64,000 bases of DNA from the NCBI GenBank assembly GCA_024516155.1, contig JAJJXM010000003.1, positions 372,001-436,000 of the forward strand, written 5' to 3'. Made by a program: the position numbers and the translations under genes. Positions 48,602 to 58,543 of this stretch are shown piece after piece. Source of the DNA: Pyronema omphalodes (Eukaryota > Ascomycota > Pezizomycetes > Pezizales > Pyronemataceae). Within the stretch, counting starts at the first letter, position 1. Each line of letters opens with the position of its first letter. A model generated the notes under the pieces. It made no database searches. It was not told where the DNA came from and saw only the letters and a list, made by a program, of their open reading frames with translations.

Positions 48602-49135
48602 CTAACCGGAAACCAATCGGAAACCCTGCGCCGAAATCTTAAACTTTGTTGGGTTTCCCTCCTCAGGCTTGAGAATGACGGTTTCGCCGAAGCCTCGCAT
48701 TTCCTTGCTCTCTCCGTACTTAACAGAACCGGATACATTCAGCATCACACTGCAGTTTCCCATAGCATCGACAGCTACAGGGTGGGCATCGAAAGACTGA
48801 ACGTCGTAGTGTGAAGTCGGCATGGTAGCAAAGAAAGTAGCGAAATTTACTCCACCGAGGATGGCATTTCCGTTCCAGGTAATAGCCGCGTCTGGGTAGT
48901 AATACGTATCGAGACTGGGTCGGTTGTCGTTCAGTGCTGGGTAGTAGCTCTCGACAAATCTGCGGGCCGCTAATCACAGTAAGAAAGCGGTTCGTGAAGT
49001 AGTTCGTGGATGCTCACCATCAGAGGCGGTCTTGATCAGCTTAGCATCTTTGGCAGGAGTGGTCTGTGGTTACGTATTAGCTATATTGATCGGAAAAGGA
49101 CCGTTTGAGACAGGCGTGGGGGTGTTGGTTACCAT
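48602..49135 (-). CDS. nxt1: NTF2-like mRNA export cofactor NXT1/p15, 138 aa
   Basis: Three coding exons: 49135-49133, 49063-49018 and 48969-48602 (139 codons). The first holds only the ATG, which is followed directly by a GTAACC donor. After splicing the protein reads MTTPAKDAKLIKTASDAARR, then FVESYYPALNDNR, YYYPDAAITWNGNAILGG, FFATMPTSHYDVQSFDAHP and a C-terminus ISAQGFRLVSG. The WNGN motif and HYDVQ strand are typical of the p15/NXT branch of the NTF2 fold rather than NTF2 itself. Known partners are the NTF2-like domains of Mex67/TAP export receptors at the nuclear pore. There is no membrane segment. The isolated start codon is inferred and an upstream alternative start is possible. Confidence 0.87.
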
Positions 49136-50111
49136 AACGGCGACGCGACGGTGGTTGCGGCTGACACGCTGGGGTTGGATATAGTTGGCGTTTTGTAGGA
49201 AATGCTGTTGGAGTTGGATATGATTGGCGTTGCCAGGTAGGAATGCAGTTGGAGTTTGAAGGTGAATGTAGAGAGCTACAGACCGTTGCAGAGCTTAAGC
49301 GTTCCTATCTAGGAGGGTAGGTAGGGCAACCTTAATTAAGAAAACCTAGGCGTGACTGAAGGGTGTTCTAGAATTCTATGTAAAATCCCAGGCTGTCTGG
49401 TGGCATCGCCATCACGAAACAGCATGAATGAGAGGCTCTTTGTTTGATTGAGTCTGATTAAACTCAAGGCTGTCTTTATGCACAAATGTCTATCAACGCC
49501 ATTCGGTTTCACTGTTATAAGCTGAGCCGAAAGTGTAAAGTACATGATGGGCAGGAATGTTGCATATCATCCTGTAAGTGAGCACGCGCTCATCTGATAG
49601 TCTTTGTGGCATGTGGCCGTGTCTTTCCTCGACAATTCCCCATCACCACGCACCTACATATCACGTGGTTATTTCTCTCTCGCGATATCCAGCTGTCATT
49701 ATCGGGAGACGCATGTCCCATTAAAGCAAGGAGTACCCGCAAGACGTGGACTCAGTAGCTGTGTCGATCGAACAGGCTAGAAACACGAAACGAAGTCCAA
49801 GTGGGAGAGCATAAATCGAGGACAGATATCGCATATTGCTATTGGGGCGGCCAGCTTATAATCACGTCACATACAGGCGCGAGTAAGCTTCAACTCCCGC
49901 TCGGACGCCTTGTATTCCGACGCCGCTTCCTTCCTTGAGATTCTTCCACCGCCGACTTAACCACCTTCGAGGTCCACATCACTATCTTCCAGACTAATTC
50001 TCGCCACTTCTCTAGCCCCGCTTCCCCACCGACACTTTCACTTCAGTTCGCTTCGACGTCATACGCTGAAAACGCGAAATCAACCTCCTCGCTTCGCGAC
50101 TGAGATCCAAA
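49136..50111. promoter_or_regulatory. divergent intergenic region, nxt1 and acyltransferase promoters
   Basis: It separates two opposed genes by 976 bp. It contains an imperfect duplication of about 40 bp (49171-49209 and 49210-49250) in the nxt1-proximal part and a C/T-rich leader (about 49895-50100) before the acyltransferase ATG. Confidence 0.5.
49171..49250. repeat. imperfect 40-bp tandem duplication
   Basis: Two adjacent units share GG(G/A)GTTGGATAT, TTGGCGTT and TAGGAA(A/T)GC(T/A)GTT in order. They lie 36-115 bp upstream of the nxt1 start codon. Confidence 0.8.
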
Positions 50112-51667
50112 ATGGCCGAAACCAAGGCCAACGGAACACCAAACATGACCCACGACTTGTCCTCGAAACCAGACCCCAATTACCACCCTGGTGGTAGTGT
50201 CAGATATAATAGGGCTTCGCAGATCTTGCGTGTTATCACGTTTAATATCTGGTTCTTTTGCTGTGTCGTAGTGTAAGTTGAGACAGCTCCCGTGAGCTCA
50301 TGGACAGGGCACCTAGCTGACCAGTTTTGTGCTACAGTATCCTGATTACACAGGTACAGTTTCTCCAATCCCTCTCAAGGCACTTTACCAATAACTCTAG
50401 TTCATCGGAGCACCGCTCTACTACCTTAATCGTAGAATTTACTATGACTGGATGTCCCGGACGAAGCAAAGCTTTGGAGTCGTAATAACTACCATCACAC
50501 AATGGTGGTCCCCTACCATAATACGTGTAACTGGAGATCGCTCGGTCCGGGATCAGATTCGACAAGCCGCTGACGGAAGTTTGGAATGTCATTTCCCGGA
50601 GAGAATGATTTTGATTGCCAACCACCAGGTAGAACACCCACTCTCGTTAAATATGCATGCTCTAATAGTCGAGTAGCTCTATTCAGATTGGCTGTACCTC
50701 TGGTGGATTGCCTATACTGCGCGTCTTCATGGCTACTTTTACATTATCCTCAAGGAATCCCTCAAGTATATACCGTTCATAGGAGTCGGTATGCAGTTCT
50801 ACGGCTTTATCTTTATGGCCAGAAAATGGGAGCAAGACAAATCCCGCATGGAGCATCGCTTGTCCAAGCTTAACGCCGAGAAGGAAGACCCAATGTGGTT
50901 GTTGATTTTCCCCGAAGGCACCAACGCCAGCAGTAACGGCCGTGTTAACAGCGCGAAATACTCTGAGAAGTTGGGAATCAAGGATTTGCAACACCAGCTT
51001 TGGCCCAGATCTACTGGATTGAGATTCTGCATTGAGCAGCTCAAGGAGTCCGTGGAATACCTTTACGACTGTACTGTTCATTACGAAGGAGTTCGGTAAG
51101 TCTAGAAAATGTCTTCATGAGCTTGATATGTGGTTGCTAACAATTACTAGCCGTGGAGAGTTTGGACAAGACTACTTTACCCTCTACTCGACGTTCTTCC
51201 AGGGCCGTCCCCCGAAGTCGGTCAACATGCACTGGCGTCGGTTCGCCGTGAAGGATATTCCCATCGAGGATCCTGCCGAGTTTGAGGTTTGGTTAAGGCA
51301 GCGATGGATCGAGAAAGACGAGTTGTTGGATTACTACACTGATAACGGATGTTTCCCCGAAGATGACTCTGTGAAGGAGGAGAGTAATTGTGAAGTGACT
51401 GGACTACACCAACGTGGAGTATCAAAGGGTACCAAGGCCACTGGTGGAGATAACTGGAAGGGACCGATTGTAACCGAAGTTCGGATTTCTCGGTGGACAG
51501 ACGTTGCGGGAATCTTCACTGTCGTTGCGTTAGTACTCTTAACAGCTTCTGTAGCACAGAAGCTCCAGATGATTTAGAACAGTACATGCTAACTTACTCT
51601 TAGAACCGTTGCCCTCCTCGCTAACGTCTGGTACAAGATTGTACTCTTAACAAAGCCGTTCTTTTAA
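50112..51667 (+). CDS. membrane-bound lysophospholipid acyltransferase (PlsC-type), 421 aa
   Basis: Six exons: 50112-50272, 50338-50353, 50401-50628, 50677-51095, 51151-51528 and 51604-51667 (422 codons). Hydrophobic N-terminal segments (about 43-60) precede the catalytic domain. It has the HX4D motif (His134 to Asp139, NHQLYSDW), split across the exon 3/4 junction, and the FPEGTNAS substrate-binding motif. A C-terminal hydrophobic helix (about 393-415) suggests a second membrane anchor. The layout resembles the LCLAT1/AGPAT-like, fungal Cst26-type family, which re-acylates lysophosphatidylinositol, lysocardiolipin or lysophosphatidate. Substrate is not decidable here. Exon 2 is a 16-nt microexon. 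If the last intron (GTTAGT donor, TGCTAAC branch) were retained, a different tail would end at 51577. Confidence 0.88.
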
Positions 51668-52340
51668 TGTGGAAAATTGCGGCGTTCGATTTTGGCGTTT
51701 CAGAATGGGGGCGTTTTTTTCTTTTTTCTTCCTAGAACGCTGGTCTTTGTTTTTCTCTCTTTCATATGGAATTAATCTCACTAGCGAAAACTATTATTTG
51801 AGACTCTTGGGTGGAGCAGTTGGGCGGTGACCCAGTTTGGATGGTGGTAGGGTTGCGATGGAGAAGAATTGAACCCATGGTCTTGGAGGAAACTTATATG
51901 TACGACGTATGAGCGGATTCGGATATGTAGAGTAGCATAGTATTTAGGTAGATTGATGGTTTATGGAAAGCATTTATGAAGCGAATGCGCACTGCGCAGA
52001 CTAGCATCAAGACCTCATCTCATCTCATCGCAGTAAGGACCCTAGCATACCCTAGCAACCTACCCCGGCGTGAATGCGTCCTCCGCTGTACCCCACCACG
52101 CATCATTTAATTTAAAGGTCGCGACTTCGGGCTCCACGTCATACGCGTCAATTCTGCCATAACCCACCCCGCATATTAAGCCGGAACTCGCGACACCTTA
52201 GAGTACCATCATCTCGGGACATCACTATCACATTGAGAATTTCCATCATCTGCATTGCGACATAACAGCTGATTGTCATTCCGGAATCCTTGGTTATTAC
52301 TCAAACCATTTCCTATTAACCAATCGCAAGCAGCATAACC
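51668..52340. other. spacer and nicotinamidase promoter
   Basis: No gene recognised. Confidence 0.5.
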
Positions 52341-53139
52341 ATGCCCCGTCCGGATCCATTTATTCCTGCACTCCTTGTAGTAGATCTCCAAGAAGATTTT
52401 TGTCCCGTAAGCCATTCCCTCCCTGCGCCTCGGCCTATAAACCCCCCTCTAACACCCCCCTCAGGGCGGATCCCTCGCCGTCCCCCACGGCCGCGAAACT
52501 CTCCCCACCATCAACACCCTCCTCGGTCTCCCTTTTACCCTGCGTTTAGCAACCCAAGACTGGCACCCCTCCACACACATATCCTTTGCCTCCAACCACG
52601 CCTCCAACCCCCTCCCCTTCCTTTCCTCAACCATCATCCATCACCCCGAAGCCCCCGACCTCAGCTACAGCTCCACTCTATGGCCCGTTCACTGTGTAAA
52701 AAACACCCCCGGCGCAGAACTATTACCCGAGCTTAAGAAAGAACAATTGCACGAAGTGATAAAGAAAGGGATTGATGAAAGAGTTGAGATGTATTCTGCT
52801 TTCTCGGACCCGTTTAAGTGGTTACATCCACAAGGGATGGCGGTGCATGAAAGTGCGGTGGAGGAAAGGTTGAGAGGTTTGGGCGTTACGGATGTGTTTG
52901 TCGTGGGATTGGCGATGGATTATTGTGTGAAGGAAACGGCGTTGGATGCGAAGAGACTGGGGTTTCGGGTTTGGGTGGTTAGAGAGGGAACGAGGGCGGT
53001 GGGTGGAGAGAAGGGGGCTAGGGAGACGGAGGAGGTGCTGAGGAAACATGGAGTGCAGGTTGTGGGGATTGAGGGGGAGGAGGTGGGGTGGGTGAGAATG
53101 GGAAGGGATGGCATAGAGTCGCCGTTGGGCGAGTTGTAG
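52341..53139 (+). CDS. pnc1: nicotinamidase, 246 aa
   Basis: Two exons, 52341-52406 and 52465-53139 (247 codons). It is an isochorismatase-fold hydrolase with the catalytic triad in place: Asp15 in LLVVDLQEDF, Lys101 in WPVHCVKNTPGAEL and Cys176 in GLAMDYCVKETALDA. The metal-site motif TQDWHPSTHISFAS is also present. It converts nicotinamide to nicotinate in the NAD+ salvage pathway and relieves nicotinamide inhibition of sirtuins. Length is close to yeast Pnc1 with a longer C-terminus. Exon 2 is oddly composed: the first 270 nt are very C-rich on the coding strand, the rest very G-rich. Confidence 0.95.
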
Positions 53140-55390
53140 GGATTGGGAGAGAAGACTGAGATTGGAGAAGTGAGCAGGAGGAAGGTGCCAATGCTGTGAG
53201 GATGGAGCGGAAGGGAGAAAAGTGGATATAAAAATTCTGGTTTCCAATACTTTGGAAGGAACAGTCATTTTGGAAACGGGGCGGAAGGCAGAATGGGAAA
53301 AAGTATGTGAGAATCAAAATATCTCAAGGTACAATAGGCTTGAAAGTTTAATGCCGGTTATTTATTCAAAAATGGGAGTTTAGGATATGATAAGGAGTAG
53401 GGATTCCTTTGCTTGAAAATAAATTGTTTGGTTCATCCTACGCAAATTTATCCCGTAAAGTGTTTTTGCCAAAATACCATACCAAAATTTTGGCCATAAT
53501 TTGTTGCATGATCAAGAGAACACTACTAGAGAAAAAAATACATCCTCCATGGTAGTGATCTATCATGACATGAAATCCGAAATTAATATTTCATATGGTC
53601 ATTATCATTCCAACACTCTCCAAAAAAAAAAAAAGAAACAAAAAGAAAACTGACAGTATACCTATTACCCGCAGCCACAAGTAAAATTCCCAGCCAAACA
53701 GTCCTCCAAATCAAACCCCCTATTATCAACCTTCTATCTCCAACACAACAGACGATAAATCCGACGACATGATGCATCATGCATGATACCTAACAGGTGT
53801 CCCAATTCCATTACAAACGCCAAATTACTGGGCGTGATTTTACGTAGGTATATTATAGATTATATTCTTATATGTATCTAAAGTGTCAACCCACATATTT
53901 ATCTACCAGGCTTCCAATCTCATGTAAAGTTATCTCCTACAAAAATTCCGAGAATTCTGTGTTTTCTACGATGACTTCTGTTACATCAACCCCAGCTTTT
54001 TATTCTTTTATCCCGAGATAATAAAAGCAGTTACGTACTATATTCCCACATGATGTAATGTAAAGATATCAAAACAAATCCAACTCAGATCATAGCTTCT
54101 GGTTGAGATAGTGATACATAATATCTCACTCTCTTACCCTGCTTTCTGAGTACGAAATAAACCCAAGTAGTATCGAGCATTGGGTACGTCACGGGGAGCA
54201 GGAGATTGGGTAGCCTCTTTAGGTGGCTCCGGCTACGAGGACAAGAAAACTAGATTTAGATCCCCGCATACGCCTTAAAGGCCTCGAACGATGTATGATT
54301 AGAAATCAAAAAAAAGTGGTATCAAGCAAACAGCAACCTACTTCCAAACAAATAAACAAACCAACAAACTCATCAACACAGAAGTAATAAACCAAGACTA
54401 GTTACTAGTACTTGCTACAAACTCGATCTCAAGCCATTTCTCCTGGCTAGTGTGGCTGCTGAAATAACACAGCTGGTGTTAGAAATTAGAATCTAAAATT
54501 ACATATAGTGAAGGAGTTTTTAATATTACTAAAACGGCTATCATTTATCAAGACTCGACGTGGCTCTCTGTGTATGACTTGTTGTTTTGTATGCTGGAAT
54601 TCATAAGTTGGATTATGTAGTTAGTTAATGCTTTATTCGGAACTCTGGGAATCGTCCCGGCTTAAGATATTTTTGGTAGCTGGATAAGGAAGTTTATTTG
54701 ATGATAGATTATGCTAGGAAGATTTATTTATTTGCTAAAAATTTTACCAAAGCTAATATATTCTAGACATATGTATGAAGCTTGAAGTTTGAAGTTGTTC
54801 ATCTGGATCTGCTAAATTAAACTCTAATATGGTCGGATAGTGATAGTCTGGTAACTTATGAATGTACATAGTGCTAGTATATTTGAATTTTAGACAGACT
54901 TTCTTGATTTCAAGTTATAATAAAATGAAATTATGATACTTATATATGGTTTATAAGGAACGTAAGTTTCGTATTATTACCATTTATTGGGTTCGAGTGC
55001 TATATTATGCTTGATGATGTACATATACGATCACTCGAATCACTTCTGGGAATTGGTGTGACTATTGCTCATCGGACAGCATCAACCCAACGCATATCAT
55101 GAAGACTCAGAGAGTACAGGTATATATGTGAGGACTTCTACTTGATATATAAAGAGGTCATTTTTTGATTAAAAAAATCTAGTCATTAAAAAGAAAGAAT
55201 TTTCGTCAAGTCGTATCAAAGAAACATAAGAAACATATACATCTAAACCCTTCCAATGGGTATTCAAACTATTCCACATATCCCACATATTCCACATATT
55301 CACATGCCGACTGTACCAGGAGATCCATTACTACATTTCCCCCATCCTTCGCAGAATACAGCAGCTATTACAGCGCTATTGCTTCAATCC
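53140..55390. other. 2.2-kb AT-rich spacer
   Basis: No gene recognised. AT-rich throughout 53330-55250, with no coding signal. It separates the convergent nicotinamidase and RBR ligase genes. Confidence 0.6.
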
Positions 55391-58300
55391 TCAGACGACT
55401 ACAATCGGCCCCGGTCTTTCAAGCGCTTTAACACCCAGCAACCCCAAGCCAACACCAGTTTTCTTCCGTCTTTCCTTCTCCTTTTCTTTTTCTCTCTCCT
55501 TTCCCTTGTCCCTTTCCTTCTCTCTTTCCTTTTCTTTTCCCTTCCTACTTGTCTCACCCGACCTCCGCGAGCTCCTCACCTCGACTTCCTTTTTCTTCCC
55601 TTCCCGTTTACTCTCCTTCTCCCGACCCACAGATTTGGACCTCTCCATACTCTTCCCCGCCACAGCTGATCGTGCGTGGTCGGTACTCCTATCTGCCGCC
55701 GCTAGCGACCTAGACCTCTCCATGCTTGTCTTTACAGAAGCCCTGGCCTCGATATTTTCCGCCTTTATTGCCGCCGATCTTGTGGCCTCTGCGAATCTTC
55801 TCAGACCCCTAACCATCTGCACCTCCACCGGCTGTGATGCGTCAATCGACTTCCTAACCTCCATTGGCCTAGATGCTTCCATGGATCTTCTCACATCCAT
55901 CGACATCCTCCTCGTTTCCACAGGTCTAGTCGCTACAGTCCCTCCTTCATCCGTCTCCACAACGCCCCTACCATCCCCCTCATCCTCACCCTCCGGCAAC
56001 TCCTCTGCAGAAGCCTGACTAAAAGGAGTATCCACCCCGGGTTCTGCGCCCACAAGATCCACCGCGTCGATATACCGCTCCATATGTGCCTGCTGGCTTT
56101 CGGTCAGATAGTTGCTCCGAGGTGGAGCTGATGGGTTTGTACGCTGTCGGGGGTTCACTGGTGAAACGTCTATTACTGAGGTTGCTACTGTGGCTGCGTT
56201 TGAAGGACCGGCAGCAACGCGGGGAGGATAGAGACTAGCTGTGGGACCGCCGCCGTGGCGGGCAAGACCCAGTCCAACACCAGGACCAGATCCAGGGAGT
56301 GGTTGTGAAGTAGGAAGCTGGCCTTCTGCGTCTGCTGCCCTGGGTTCCCTGGTTGCCCTGGCAGGCACAGGAGCTGCTACTTGCGCGGCTGCATAACCGG
56401 CAAGACGACGCAGACCGGCACCAAGTACATTGAGAGCTATTAGGGGCTCTGGATCTGGGGCTTCTTCATCAGGAGGAAGGCCGTTTATGTTGCGCTGATG
56501 GGGAGGTCGGTGAACAATTGGGTGAGGGGGTGCTTGTCCTTGTCCCGCATTGCCGCCGTGTTCGTAGTTGAACCATGGGCAAGCACATGTTTTCCATTTC
56601 TTGCCGCATACGTAGCAGAATTGTGCAGTGCAATGACAAGTCCTAATTCCGTATCAGTATTTAGCTGTTGGATAGAAGAGGGATACGACGCACATGTGAT
56701 TACAGCCCCGCTCTAGCTCTACCATAGCTCTACAGTTGTAGCATTTTTGATATTTTTCCCGTTCTGCGACTTCGAAGAATTTCACCATCTCTGGATCTTC
56801 AGGACAGTCTCGATCCCCGTGAGCAGCTCCCTTGCACCTAGCGCAAACGTCCCGCTTGCATCGGCTACATTTCCCAATTTTAGAGCCGATATGCTCTGGT
56901 TCAATCCATTCGCCGCACTTGGGATTCGGACAATAGACACGGTTGCTGGTGGTGTACTCGCGGTACTTTCTGTTCCAGAGCTTTTTGGTGGCGTGAGGGA
57001 GGAGCGCGGAAACGTGGTGCAGGGGGATGTGGTCTTGAGTACAGCAACGTGGTGGCATGTGCGCCGGGTCCGTAAGTGAGAGTGTAAACAAGCGCTTGAG
57101 ACATTCATTACAGAACCAGTGGCCGCATACAAGCTGTGAAGGCTGTCAGTGCTGGATTCAAGCAGAGAGGTTTATGAATCATGTATTACCTGTGCGGCAT
57201 CCCCGGCGAGTACTTCATCGTCCATGCAGGTTATGCATTTAACTCTGTGGAACTGTTAGCGGTCTGCATAGCATGCATCTAGGTCTAGACAAACAGTTTC
57301 TCAGACTCCTGAGGAACCTCAAAGCTTAAAATAGTTCTATCTGGTTCCCTTGGTCTTTCTTGTTCTTGTCGTACACGTTCTGCTGCAATGATACGTTCAG
57401 TCTGGGTTACTTGTGGAAGCACTAGGTGTCTTCTATTGTCTCGTGGAGCACGCTCAGTTGATGTTTGTTCTGGTAGTGAGTTCCTATGCTCAGACCTCCG
57501 GGATGGTTGTCGCTCTCTGTGGGTGGCAGGAATGATTTCTACCTGCGGCACCATAGTCCTTGTTGACCGTCTAGGCGATGCGACATATTCCTCTCGCAAT
57601 TTTGGTGTTATTCGTACACGTTTTAATTCTGTTGGTTCAACATTTCTGTCTCTTGATGGAGATTTCCGCCGCCTCGGTGGTGAGTTAATTCTTCTCGACG
57701 AAGTTTCTTTTGATTTAGATTTAGATCTTTTCTCTTTCTCTTTTTCCGGTTTTGGCCTTTCTCTCAATCTTGAGTCCTCCGCTTTTAGGCGTTCCCTTCG
57801 TTCCTCCTCTTCCACAATCCGACGAATTGCCTCCCTTTCCTCTCTTGATATTCGATCCGATGTTTCTTTTTTGGCCGCCGTACCCACGCCCCGTACCTCC
57901 GATACCACCCGCTCCTCTCTCCGAGGCTTCCGCTTCACACAACGGCTACACGAAAGCTCAGATTCAAGGGATGAGTGCTCATGGTGACGGTGACGACGAT
58001 GTTCCGATCCAGATTCTCGAGAATGTGCCGTCGAACTGTCTTTAATATTATTTAGATTGATGTTCCTATTATGTGAATCATGTGTGCTCGATCGAACCTC
58101 TGGTTTTGGGGCTTCTGATTTCTTCAGTACAATTTTGGGTTTCCTGGATTCTATTAGAAATTTCGTACTATTCTTGAGAAGATATAGACTTACTTCATCG
58201 CAAGTCCGGCCAATGCCTCATCATGGCCGAATCTTGATTTCTTTGGCGGTTTCGACGATTTTGAAGATCTGTCTGATTCGCTGTCGGAGTCGAGTATCTC

Positions 58301-58543
58301 TTTTCCTTTGCTCTTTTTTTCCTTATTCTTTTTGTGTACTCTACTGGGTACACCCATGATAGCAGCAGCCTCTGCTGCTCTCCGGGCATCCCGTTCAAGT
58401 TTTCTAATGCGATGTTCTTCTCGACGAAGCTCCTTCTCTTCCGGACTCTCTTCCTTTGGCCGTCCTATCTTTGGGGATCTTTCGGCCTTAGGTTTCGAGG
58501 ATCTTTTCCGAGAAGGCTCCACGAGTTGGCGAGCGGTGAACAT
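55391..58543 (-). CDS. RBR-type (RING1-IBR-RING2) E3 ubiquitin ligase, 981 aa
   Basis: Five exons: 58543-58194, 58143-57295, 57244-57190, 57133-56694 and 56642-55391 (982 codons). Residues 1-395 are basic, Glu/Arg/Ser-rich and probably disordered, with heptad-like charged stretches. RING1 begins at CITCMDDE (403) and continues LVCGHWFCNECLKRLF. The IBR has VYCPNPKCGEWIE and CSRCKRDVCARCKGAAH. RING2 has CYNCRAMVELERGCNHMTCH and FCYVCGKKW; the Cys in RGCNHM corresponds to the catalytic thioester Cys of RBR ligases such as parkin. The tail (about 600-981) is Pro/Ala-rich, then Arg/Glu-rich with recurring RSMEASR/RKSIDAS-like units and a long Lys/Glu repeat, ending in a hydrophobic stretch. The enzyme passes ubiquitin from an E2 via its own Cys. 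Substrate is unknown. The exon 2 donor (GTTTGT) was chosen by phase. Confidence 0.88.

Noticed and set aside
55256..55669. 137-codon plus-strand frame with a Phe/Leu/Ser-rich hydrophobic tail
   Set aside because: It is the antisense of the Lys/Glu-repeat tail of the RBR ligase and its 3' flank; the apparent membrane helices are the complement of AAG/GAG codons.
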